A stretch of 8,365 bases of DNA. Origin: Rhodopirellula sp. Its GTDB lineage: Bacteria; Planctomycetota; Planctomycetia; Pirellulales; Pirellulaceae. The stretch is taken from assembly GCA_003513555.1 (NCBI GenBank), contig DOPG01000094.1:1-8365 (forward strand), in the 5' to 3' direction. Below the pieces are notes generated by a model. That model made no database searches. It was not told where the DNA came from and saw only the letters and a program-made list of their open reading frames with translations. The translations under genes and the position numbers were made by a program. This document shows positions 1 to 6,677 of this stretch, piece after piece. Numbering within the stretch: the stretch's first letter is position 1; the number at the start of each line of letters is the position of its first letter.

Positions 1-1862
1 CGGGTTGAGGTTTCAACCGATGCCTGGGTAAACGATTTCATTGCAACCAATTTCCAAGACTCACCTGTGTCGGCTACATCAAAGTTCGCCTGATAAACCA
101 CATCTCTGACATGTAAATGGCCCCAGTGTTCCACGCGTCCCACGACTTTCCAGGTGCAGTCAACTCCAAATACATCAGCATCCGGCCACTGTAAATCTGG
201 TGAGACGGGTTTCGTGCGACTTACGTCAAGTCTCTGCACCAAGTCGATCCGCGCTGTAGCACCGCCATCATCCTCCTGTGCTAGTCCCTGGCGAATTTCC
301 AGGTAGATTCGACGCAACAAATTTCCTTGAACACTGGTTGCTAACCCATCGTAAATCGATTCTTCCGTTCGACGTTGTAATGCCGCATAGACGTTGTCAT
401 GGAGTTGTTCAAACACGTTCACAGCCACTTTATCAGTGGCGGGCAAAATAGGTGGCATTGTCAGCCGATCACCAACTTGCCACCAAGCAGCACCTGCAAG
501 CATCGTGCAAAGAGCGGCTGCCATCACAACTCGAGGCCGACGTCGTCTCAACGCTAGCAGTGACAGGACAGCGCTGATGATTCCCACTGTCATAAGTGCG
601 ACCGGTGGCAATTTGGAATCGGACTTCTGCCTGATGGCTTTCACTGAAGTGATCGGTGGCGGCGTACCCCAGTCATCGGGACGCGTCCACTTGAGCACGT
701 TTCGTTTCCCCAGTCGGCTTAAGTTTTGACGCAAAGGCTTGCCTTGTCCCATGATCGCTGCCGAGACGGACCAGACAGAGTTGTTGAAGCGATTCCAAGT
801 CAATTCCAGCGAGTGCGGCGGCGTATCCAGTCGGTAGGTAAGGATTAACGCGACTCGTGCATTGGCCACCGGGACAACACGACGCTTTGACGCAATTGCG
901 AAGTCGGTCATGTCCAAGCCGTAGAAGTCGCACCGCTGGACAATCGGCTTGCGTTTCTTGCCGTCAATTTGCAGTGGATTTCCGGAGGCAAAATAACCCT
1001 CAATCTGTTTTCTCGCCAAATCCTGTTCCGTCAGGTCGAGTAGTGGATCATCATCTCGAGCGAGTAGGAGATCCTCATCTAGCGACAGATAGGGGATCAG
1101 GATCTCGTGTCTTACTTCAAAGTCATCGATGTATAGGAACGAATAAACACGACTGTAGTTGGTGATTCCCAATAAGGCCTGTTTTTCTCGATCCTGCCAT
1201 TGTTGGCGTTCTTCTTCACTGGCCTCTGGTGACAGCGGTGGGTTGTCCCAATTGATTCGCATGGAGTATGCCTCATGCGGAAGCAGCGTATGTTCAACTG
1301 CGGCTCCACCGCCTTGCTGTTTGATTTCGAGTTTTGTCTCGGAAGGCAGCACCGCGTCTTCATCAGTGAACATTTGGGTGAACGTAAGCAGATCTGGTGG
1401 CTGGTCAAAAACGTACTGCAGTTCAAAGACCAATTGATGTCCCATCAGATCCGACAAAGGGACGCCTTCTGCTGGCAGTTCGTAAGCAGCAACCCCCACA
1501 TTCTGTGGTCTGAATCGATTTCCCTCGACATCCGTGATCTCAAACCGTTGTGCCAAAAACTGTTCATGCAGCTTGATTCCCTGACGAATCACCGACAGGT
1601 CAAGGAAGTCCTCTCGATTAGGCTGAAGTTGATGAAAAAGGTAGAGGTCCTCCAAGAACACCTCGATGCGTACATCGGTGGACTCACGCGTCAGGTAAAC
1701 CGATGCTCTGGTGATCGAGATTGGGTGGGCCGCATGTGTTTCCCCCGCCGCTCCACCAGCCCACGTGGCGGTCAGAACCATCAGCAGGAAGATCGATCGA
1801 ATTGGGATGCGAGGGGGGAACCTCATGACCCATTGGCGATGGACGCGTGCGGTCGGGGTCAC
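1..1862 (-). CDS. Exported membrane-anchored protein of unknown function, 3' end cut by window
   Basis: I do not recognise a named family. The frame is open for 620 codons from GTG at 1862 to the left edge. GTG is chosen because AAGGAGGT lies 6 bases upstream and the codon overlaps the preceding stop as GTGA; ATG at 1826 is the alternative (residue 13). Residues 1-45 form a signal peptide with a long basic n-region, a hydrophobic core (SIFLLMVLTATWAG) and likely cleavage near AAG or HAA, leaving an AHP start reminiscent of the exported segment of HupE/UreJ-type proteins. Residues 64-165 and 250-359 look like two copies of one beta-rich domain: each starts with an xVR/RxE strand and ends in a strand followed by DQPPDLL or DTPPHSL. 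Two membrane helices (about 418-438 and 446-463) flank a basic RRRRPR turn, so both large parts should face outside. Residues 470-620 form another soluble domain, perhaps NTF2-like (weak guess). Confidence 0.87.
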   Translation of the reverse strand, partial: MTPTARVHRQWVMRFPPRIPIRSIFLLMVLTATWAGGAAGETHAAHPISITRASVYLTRESTDVRIEVFLEDLYLFHQLQPNREDFLDLSVIRQGIKLHEQFLAQRFEITDVEGNRFRPQNVGVAAYELPAEGVPLSDLMGHQLVFELQYVFDQPPDLLTFTQMFTDEDAVLPSETKLEIKQQGGGAAVEHTLLPHEAYSMRINWDNPPLSPEASEEERQQWQDREKQALLGITNYSRVYSFLYIDDFEVRHEILIPYLSLDEDLLLARDDDPLLDLTEQDLARKQIEGYFASGNPLQIDGKKRKPIVQRCDFYGLDMTDFAIASKRRVVPVANARVALILTYRLDTPPHSLELTWNRFNNSVWSVSAAIMGQGKPLRQNLSRLGKRNVLKWTRPDDWGTPPPITSVKAIRQKSDSKLPPVALMTVGIISAVLSLLALRRRRPRVVMAAALCTMLAGAAWWQVGDRLTMPPILPATDKVAVNVFEQLHDNVYAALQRRTEESIYDGLATSVQGNLLRRIYLEIRQGLAQEDDGGATARIDLVQRLDVSRTKPVSPDLQWPDADVFGVDCTWKVVGRVEHWGHLHVRDVVYQANFDVADTGESWKLVAMKSFTQASVETST

Positions 1863-3799
1863 CTCGTTACCTCCTTGAGCGTTAAATACGCGTCACTCCA
1901 TTCACGAACGTGAATTCCGTCGGTTTCAATGTCTGCCGTGATGATTCGCCAGGGATGATCTTTCCAGCGCCCTCTTGCCTTGAGACGAATGGATGCGGTG
2001 CCCATACTGCCAGCTTGCACCGTAAGCTTTTGGAAGACTTTGTCCAGGCTCACGACGTTCTCGGGAAGGTTGAATTTGAGCGAATAATCGCGAGCCTTCG
2101 CTGAATGATTTGTGATGCGGAGCTCAATGGTTTTGACTTCCTTGGACGATAGAGTTTCACTCCGGGGGTAAAACACAGCCCATTGCTCGTCCACTGCGTA
2201 ATTGGCATCATCCCAGGCAACGGTTTCACGAATCAGGTTGCGTCGTTCTCGATACCGGTTCGTTAAGTGATCGAGTTCTGTCGCATTGAATTTGAAAACG
2301 TGGCGAATGTGTTCATTGATCAACCAGCAGTCACCCGCATCACAGATTTTTTCGAGACACAGCAGGTATCCTTCATGGTCATGAAGGAGATTTCGGTTAA
2401 GAATGCAATAGTCATCGAAGCCCGAGGGCGCGAATGCATCGCCGATAAAGAAGACCGGTTTTTCGCCGTCTTTTTCAACCAACATGGCCCCATGATAGAA
2501 CGCCTGCCCGGGAAAAAAATGAAATGTAAATGTATATTCATGCCACTTCATTGTCGCACCGTCCTTCATCACCTTGATGTTTGCGATTGGGTTTTCGGTC
2601 ATCGCTGGCAAATGAAAAGCAGCTGGCTGTTCGAGCAAATCGGAGTATTCCTCGGTAGCGTACACAGGGGACTGAAAAACCTTCACGGCCTTGGCAACGG
2701 CATCGGTGTGGTCATCGTGAAAATGGGTCACAAAAATACCCTCGACCTTGTCAACGGCCTGTTGTTGAATCAATTCTTCGATCGCTTCGATCACTCGATC
2801 TGAGCCACAGTCGAGCAAAAATCCAGCCCCCGTTTCTGACAAGATCAAGCGGCTTGTTGAATTCTCGTAGATCCAATCCGGTGTTGTGTCATACTCACAA
2901 TAGGGCATCAACTCGATGTCCGCGTCTTGTCCCAGCACACGGCGACCGCACGCCCGCATCCGATCCTCCTTGAAATACCAGTTCAACGCATTGGTTGACA
3001 GGTAGTTGTGGTAGATCGCCTGCACGCGTTGGCGAAGCTTTGTTGCAGCATCTGTGGGATTGGGGATGATTGGGCCTCGTGCTGGCACGGCCACATCCAG
3101 CTTGGCGTCAATGATCCTATTCAGACTGGCCACGAGGTCGGCTAGCCTCGCCCCGTACCCGTGATATCCCCGTATCTGCGCAACCGGGATCGCATCTTGA
3201 TAGCTGTACAAGTCGAGCAACTTGCCATCGCCGTAGATGAGATCTCCGATGAAACCAACGCGTTTGCCGTCCAAGACAGCCACATAACTGACCGCGCCTC
3301 GCGTAAAGCCCGGAGTTTCTATGACTTCGAATCGGGTGCCAGAAAGGTGAATCGCGTCTCCGCCCTCGACCCATTGGTTCACAGTCCAGGAATGGGACGG
3401 GACCTTCGTTGTCTGTTGCGCGTAGTCGTGATAGCGGGCTTGCGGAAAGCGTCCCCAATAATCCAAGCCGTTTTCCAACAAATCACGCTCTCGGGCGGGA
3501 GCAACGACTTTGGCCGATTCAGCGGCCTTTCTCGCCCTCCATACGACGTCCCGCCGACCGTGAGTCAGTAACACGTGCTTGACTGCTTGGTCCCACCCAT
3601 AAACGGCCACAGATCCCTCACTGGATCGAACACAAACCGCATTAATAGCGCCGAGTTCGACATCACACGAGGCCGTCAATTTGATAACTTCGGCGTGACT
3701 GTGGAGGGTAAAGATTGACGCGATCACACTTATGATCGCGCACCGTACTACAAATACTTGACGAGGACTTTGAAGGAATGTCATCAGATTGAAACCCAT
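1859..3799 (-). CDS. Exported tandem metallo-beta-lactamase-fold protein, first domain degenerate
   Basis: The protein has 646 residues. Residues 1-36 are a Sec signal peptide ending HSHA before EV, so it acts outside the cytoplasm. The second MBL domain (about 300-510) keeps the zinc signature THFHDDH at 358-364, H436 in PGQAFYHG, D454 in FIGD and H497 in INEH, and should be a metal-dependent hydrolase; its substrate cannot be read from sequence. Residues 45-265 look like a first MBL fold that lost its metal site: THGRRDV (79-85) replaces THxHxDH, TPGFTRG (162-168) has Phe where His is expected, and PARGP (239-243) has Arg, although FIGD (183-186) remains. Residues 540-646 form a beta-sandwich-like tail (IELRITNHSAKARDYSL) resembling CARDB/NEW3-type domains. 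The start is the first ATG; M6 is an alternative and neither has a clear SD. It is the first gene of a two-gene unit. Confidence 0.95.
   Translation of the reverse strand: MGFNLMTFLQSPRQVFVVRCAIISVIASIFTLHSHAEVIKLTASCDVELGAINAVCVRSSEGSVAVYGWDQAVKHVLLTHGRRDVVWRARKAAESAKVVAPARERDLLENGLDYWGRFPQARYHDYAQQTTKVPSHSWTVNQWVEGGDAIHLSGTRFEVIETPGFTRGAVSYVAVLDGKRVGFIGDLIYGDGKLLDLYSYQDAIPVAQIRGYHGYGARLADLVASLNRIIDAKLDVAVPARGPIIPNPTDAATKLRQRVQAIYHNYLSTNALNWYFKEDRMRACGRRVLGQDADIELMPYCEYDTTPDWIYENSTSRLILSETGAGFLLDCGSDRVIEAIEELIQQQAVDKVEGIFVTHFHDDHTDAVAKAVKVFQSPVYATEEYSDLLEQPAAFHLPAMTENPIANIKVMKDGATMKWHEYTFTFHFFPGQAFYHGAMLVEKDGEKPVFFIGDAFAPSGFDDYCILNRNLLHDHEGYLLCLEKICDAGDCWLINEHIRHVFKFNATELDHLTNRYRERRNLIRETVAWDDANYAVDEQWAVFYPRSETLSSKEVKTIELRITNHSAKARDYSLKFNLPENVVSLDKVFQKLTVQAGSMGTASIRLKARGRWKDHPWRIITADIETDGIHVREWSDAYLTLKEVTR
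1869..1876 (-). promoter_or_regulatory. Strong Shine-Dalgarno inside the end of the MBL gene
   Basis: On the minus strand AAGGAGGT lies 6 bases before GTG at 1862. It sits within the last codons of the MBL gene (encoding the KEV of LKEVTR). The MBL stop TGA overlaps the GTG as GTGA. This decides the start of the downstream gene and points to translational coupling. Confidence 0.75.
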
Positions 3800-4216
3800 G
3801 TCAGGTTACAGGACTTGCTGGAAAGCTGTTTGCCGTTCGCGAACATTTTTCGAGCGAACTCGATGCAGGATTACGCTATTGCTCGATCACACCGGCCTGC
3901 CAACTCGAAATCCAGCTCTGAACTGAATTCAAGCCTACGGTCAGGGAATTTGGAATCGAGGAAAATTCCGGCACCCCGTGGAACGCTCTCGGCCACGTAT
4001 AGGTTCATTTAGCTTGGACAAAATAACAAAGTGTGTTTGGAACAACTTGGCAAGCTCCTGCCCACGTCGCTCCACCCCGTTGAGCGTCACTCCAGTTACC
4101 ACCCTGGCATTCAGAGCTTTGCAGCCATCGTTTCCAATGTCCGGCATGATACACTATACCGCAATCCACCTTCCCGGTTCTGACGGAACCTTCGCAACCT
4201 CGTTGGGCCCCTCGCT
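3800..4216. other. Divergent intergenic region, no convincing gene
   Basis: This gap separates the minus-strand MBL gene from the plus-strand ATPase gene and must hold promoters for both. Short ORFs here on either strand (plus 3978-4220, minus 3941-4147) show no recognisable domain. A weak plus-strand promoter-like pair is TTTCCA at 4131-4136 and TATACC at 4155-4160, spacer 18. For the minus strand TTGGCA (3903-3898) and AATAGC (3880-3875) lie 17 bases apart, also weak. Two small inverted repeats precede the ATPase start: GGTTC-TGACG-GAACC at 4176-4190 and CAAC-CTC-GTTG at 4195-4205. None is strong enough for a firm call. Confidence 0.5.
3835..3859. repeat. Palindrome GTTCGCGAAC plus a repeated half-site
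   Basis: GTTCGCGAAC at 3835-3844 is a perfect 10-base palindrome. GCGAAC occurs again at 3854-3859 after a T-rich spacer, so on the minus strand GTTCGC is repeated in tandem before its complement. It lies 36-60 bases upstream of the MBL start, where an operator or leader hairpin could sit. I cannot match it to a known regulator. Confidence 0.3.
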
Positions 4217-4903
4217 TTGATACTGTTCGATAACGTCCATTATTGCTATCCGCAGACGGGGAGAGAAGTTGGGTCGCGTGTTGTTGTTCGGCGATGGTCG
4301 ATCGCTGCTGGAGAATGCGTTGCTTTGATTGGGGCGAGTGGTTCCGGGAAAACTACCTTACTGCAACTTGCTGGTGGTATTTTGGGTGTCGCTGGCGGTT
4401 CGATCCAGGTCGCGCAGCAGTCGTTAGGAACGATGCCTGAGGCGAGACGGCGACAATTTCGACTCGCTAACATCGGATTCGTATTCCAGTCGTTTGAGTT
4501 GTTGCCTCACCTGACGGTGGAAGAAAACCTGCTGTTACCAATTCGTCTGTTGCAACCAAAGCGGCTTTCCACGCAGGTGCAGTCACGCGTTGATGACTTG
4601 TGTGAAAACCTGAGTTTATCGCGTTCCATTCGAAAACGGCGGCCGGATCGGCTGTCTCAGGGTGAGCGGCAACGCGTTGCGATCGGACGAGCATTGGTCA
4701 CGCAACCCAGTGTAGTGCTGGCGGATGAACCAACGGGCAATCTGGATCCGGCGTTGAAGAGGTCCGTTGTTGAACTGTTGCTCAACCAATGCCGTGAGAG
4801 AAATGCGACGCTCGTCATGGCAACTCATGACCTCAGTGCTATCGATCGATTCGACAGTTCGCACGAGACAAGCACGGTCCTTCAATGGGAGGGGCAGCAT
4901 TGA
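4217..4903 (+). CDS. ABC transporter ATP-binding protein, LolD/MacB class
   Basis: This 228-residue protein is the cytoplasmic ATPase that powers the permease encoded next to it. All nucleotide-binding motifs are present: Walker A GASGSGKT (39-46), Q-loop Q91 in FVFQSFELLPHLTVEENLLLP, signature LSQGE (146-150), Walker B VVLADE with catalytic E171, D-loop GNLDP (174-178) and switch H204 in ATHD. The phrase SFELLPHLTVEENL and the RLSQGERQRVAIGRAL stretch are typical of the LolD/MacB/FtsE group, which works with FtsX-like permeases in lipoprotein release, export or mechanical signalling rather than ordinary solute uptake. The start is TTG: an in-frame TGA lies at 4181 and no ATG or GTG occurs between; no SD is visible. 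The 3' end overlaps the permease gene, so the two are surely co-expressed. Confidence 0.94.
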   Translation: MILFDNVHYCYPQTGREVGSRVVVRRWSIAAGECVALIGASGSGKTTLLQLAGGILGVAGGSIQVAQQSLGTMPEARRRQFRLANIGFVFQSFELLPHLTVEENLLLPIRLLQPKRLSTQVQSRVDDLCENLSLSRSIRKRRPDRLSQGERQRVAIGRALVTQPSVVLADEPTGNLDPALKRSVVELLLNQCRERNATLVMATHDLSAIDRFDSSHETSTVLQWEGQH

Positions 4904-6078
4904 GGGATGTCTTGCGTTTTTCAATTGCCACAGTGACTTACTACTGGCGCCGCTCCCTGCTGCTGACGATGTGCGTGGCAATGGCAGTGTTTGTTCCACT
5001 GACTCCGTATTTGCTGGTTCGGCGTGCGGCCAGCACATTGGAAGAGCGTGCTAGCTCTACCCCGTTGATGATCGCAGCAGCTGGTAGTAAGACTGACGTA
5101 ACCCTTTCGGCGTTGTACTTTGATGGCAGAAAACACAACATCATGACAATGAGCGAAGTGATGGGAGTCGACCCGCGGAGGGCGACAGCGATCCCGCTGC
5201 ACTTGCGATTCTCAACGTCGGGAGTGGCCATTGTCGGAACGACCGAAGAGTATTACGGACTGCGTGGTCTTGAGCTTGAAGAGGGTACTTTCAGCAGGCG
5301 GTATGGAGATTGTGTCGTTGGCGCCGCTGTCGCGCGAAAACTGCGGGTTTCGCCGGGAGAGTATTTGACGTCCGATCCCAAAACTATTTTCAATCTTACG
5401 GCAGATTACCCGCTGCGGATTCGGGTCACAGGTGTGCTAAGCCCATCGGGATCACCAGATGATGAGGTTGTTTTCGTTTCCATGGAAACGGCCTGGATCA
5501 TGGACGGAATCGGGCATGGTCATTTCCAAGGATCCGGCAAATCTGGCAGGGCCCACCAAGAGGAAGCCTCTCACCAGGCAACGCCAAGTGAAAACGCGAC
5601 CGAGAAACTGCAGCTAGAGATTACCAATGAAAATATCGGTGGGTTTCATTTCCATGGACAGCTCGAGGATTATCCCGTTACCGCATGTATCATCGTGCCC
5701 ACGGACACACGCGCGGGAACCCTTCTGATCGGTCAGTACTCAGCACGGGCCGACGGTAAGGTGATGGTCATTGAGCCATTGAGCGTCGTGCAGCGTCTGC
5801 TTGCCTCGGTTCTGCGTGTCCAAAATCTGGTTCTAGCGGGGCTCTCCTTGGTCACTGGGGCGTGTCTATTGTTGGTCGTCTTTGTGTTCTTGCTTACGTT
5901 TCGTTTGCGTCAAGCCGAGTTTGATACCCTTAAGAAAATCGGTGCCTCGACGAAGCAAATTAGCGGTATCGTGCTATTTGAAGTGGGGTTTGTGCTGACA
6001 GCTGGTGCCACGATTGGTGTGGCCCTGACATGGTCAACGGGGCGGTTCGATCAGCTCCTGCTTCGTTGGTTAATCTGA
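4885..6078 (+). CDS. FtsX/MacB-type ABC transporter permease with His-containing periplasmic insert
   Basis: This 397-residue protein is the membrane partner of the ATPase upstream. By eye there is one N-terminal helix (about 24-45), a large outside domain (46-310) of the MacB periplasmic core type, a helix at 312-339, a cytoplasmic loop RLRQAEFDTLKKIGAS (340-355, where FtsX permeases contact the ATPase) and a helix at 360-382. FtsX/MacB permeases usually have a fourth helix; here the chain ends at FDQLLLRWLI soon after the third. Residues 209-258 hold a polar, His-containing stretch (GHGHF at 209-213, H224, H230, FHFHG at 254-258) that could bind metal (inference). ATG 4885 gives the longest form; TTG 4900 has the better SD and overlap. 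The cargo is unknown: lipoprotein release, metal-linked transport and peptide export are all possible. Confidence 0.93.
   Translation: MGGAALRDVLRFSIATVTYYWRRSLLLTMCVAMAVFVPLTPYLLVRRAASTLEERASSTPLMIAAAGSKTDVTLSALYFDGRKHNIMTMSEVMGVDPRRATAIPLHLRFSTSGVAIVGTTEEYYGLRGLELEEGTFSRRYGDCVVGAAVARKLRVSPGEYLTSDPKTIFNLTADYPLRIRVTGVLSPSGSPDDEVVFVSMETAWIMDGIGHGHFQGSGKSGRAHQEEASHQATPSENATEKLQLEITNENIGGFHFHGQLEDYPVTACIIVPTDTRAGTLLIGQYSARADGKVMVIEPLSVVQRLLASVLRVQNLVLAGLSLVTGACLLLVVFVFLLTFRLRQAEFDTLKKIGASTKQISGIVLFEVGFVLTAGATIGVALTWSTGRFDQLLLRWLI
4887..4894 (+). promoter_or_regulatory. Shine-Dalgarno-like GGGAGGGG before an alternative permease start
   Basis: GGGAGGGG lies 5 bases before TTG at 4900, and that TTG overlaps the ATPase stop as TTGA (4900-4903). 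This supports TTG 4900 as a coupled start for the permease, in competition with the in-frame ATG at 4885, which has no SD upstream. Confidence 0.5.
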
Positions 6079-6096
6079 ACTGAGCTAGAGGAGGGG

Positions 6097-6117
6097 GCGA
6101 TGCCCGGAGGGCGTTGC
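6097..6117 (+). terminator. Stem-loop after the permease gene, no T-run
   Basis: GCGATGCCC (6097-6105), loop GGA, and GGGCGTTGC (6109-6117) pair over 9 positions, seven Watson-Crick and two G-U as RNA. It begins 18 bases after the permease stop. No T-run follows, so it is not a textbook intrinsic terminator; it could protect the mRNA 3' end or assist termination. Confidence 0.45.
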
Positions 6118-6339
6118 TGAGTTCTAAGAGGCTTGGCACGCCGTTGCTTGCTTGGCTGATTTCCGCGGCGGCAGACTATGCGGGAGCTTTGCTTACCCCC
6201 CCCCGCTTTCCACGCAGCCCGAAGTTCAGGAAATCATGTAGTGCCTGTTCCAAAGCCGCCGGAGAAGGATCTTCACGCTCACCGCGTATCTGTTCAAGCT
6301 AAAATGCACAGCTGCTACTTTTAGGTTGTTTATTGCCTA

Positions 6340-6360
6340 ATCATTGCATTTCCAAATGAT
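6340..6360. repeat. AT-rich dyad upstream of the Cys-rich ORF
   Basis: ATCATT at 6340-6345 and AATGAT at 6355-6360 are inverted repeats around a 9-base centre, and CATTTCCAAATG (6347-6358) is a second, overlapping dyad. The position, 18 bases before the ATG at 6378, would suit an operator. No known regulator can be assigned. Confidence 0.25.
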
Positions 6361-6377
6361 GACTCGAAAACATTACA

Positions 6378-6677
6378 ATGTGCATCCGGCACGTGAGCTT
6401 TGCCACCATAGCGGTTACAGTGTTGTTCGCGTCAATGCTTCAACCTTTTGCGCTGTCGTGTTTTGGTGATGCGTGTCGCCCGCCTTGCTGTTATTCACCC
6501 CCAACTCCGTTGCAGTCGCCGAATGAAAGCCACTGTTGTCCATCCTCTGATAGACTACTTCCTGAATGCCATGAGCCCTTCCGTTTGTACTGCAGATGCC
6601 GACAAAGCTCATGGCGCACGGCAAAGGTGGTCATTCATCACGCTAGCCTGTGTGATGGTGAGCGTGCTTTGGTTTAG
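6378..6677 (+). CDS. Possible small Cys-rich exported protein
   Basis: I do not recognise a family. The 99-residue ORF starts like an exported protein: a short basic start (MCIRH), a hydrophobic core (VSFATIAVTVLFASMLQPFAL) and a likely cleavage near ALS before Cys28; a lipobox is not well matched. Ten cysteines follow in 72 residues, in pairs and motifs such as CRPPCC (33-38), SHCCPS (51-56), PECHE (62-66) and CRC (72-74), which suggests metal binding or disulfides. No SD precedes the ATG. Residues from 65 on overlap the signal-peptide coding region of the cytochrome gene in another frame, so the true C-terminus may be shorter or frameshifted. It could also be a chance ORF; the signal-peptide-like start followed by Cys/His motifs is the main argument for it. 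Confidence 0.4.
   Translation: MCIRHVSFATIAVTVLFASMLQPFALSCFGDACRPPCCYSPPTPLQSPNESHCCPSSDRLLPECHEPFRLYCRCRQSSWRTAKVVIHHASLCDGERALV

Larger units (their letters stand above)
6079..6377. other. Intergenic stretch with hairpin, C9 tract and possible gene debris
   Basis: No convincing gene is seen here. The first part holds a strong stem-loop (listed separately). From about 6114 short frames are open: plus 6114-6302 from a TTG, and plus 6178-6324 encoding 48 residues including PVPKPPEKDLHAHRVSVQAK. They switch frame around nine consecutive C at 6196-6204. The second frame reads rather like protein, so a decayed gene is possible, but no family is recognisable. From about 6302 onward the DNA is more AT-rich and probably holds the promoter of the downstream genes. 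Confidence 0.45.

Noticed and set aside
1275..1913. Plus-strand ORF of 212 residues
   Set aside because: It lies opposite the long open minus-strand gene, which has a signal peptide, membrane hairpin and coupled start; the plus-strand product has no recognisable domain.
2267..2803. Plus-strand ORF of 178 residues
   Set aside because: It is antisense to the active MBL domain, whose zinc motifs prove the minus-strand reading.
3875..3903. Minus-strand TTGGCA and AATAGC with 17-base spacing upstream of the MBL gene
   Set aside because: The -35 is good but the -10 matches only three of six bases.
4131..4160. Promoter-like TTTCCA and TATACC upstream of the ATPase gene
   Set aside because: Each hexamer matches only four of six consensus bases and the spacer is 18; too weak to list as a promoter.
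3978..4220. Plus-strand ORF of 80 residues just before the ATPase, and minus-strand ORF 3941-4147 of 68 residues
   Set aside because: They overlap each other in antisense, have no SD and no recognisable motif; most likely chance ORFs in the divergent intergenic region.
4616..5038. Minus-strand ORF of 140 residues
   Set aside because: It is antisense to the end of the ATPase and the start of the permease, both well supported.
6100..6120. Six-residue ORF preceded by GAGGAGGGGG after the permease
   Set aside because: Despite the good SD, the ORF lies inside the stem-loop and encodes only MPGGRC; more likely a by-product of the hairpin.
6374..6379. TACAAT as a -10 box
   Set aside because: It overlaps the ATG at 6378 and has no acceptable -35 at 16-18 bases; a promoter here could only serve the cytochrome gene.
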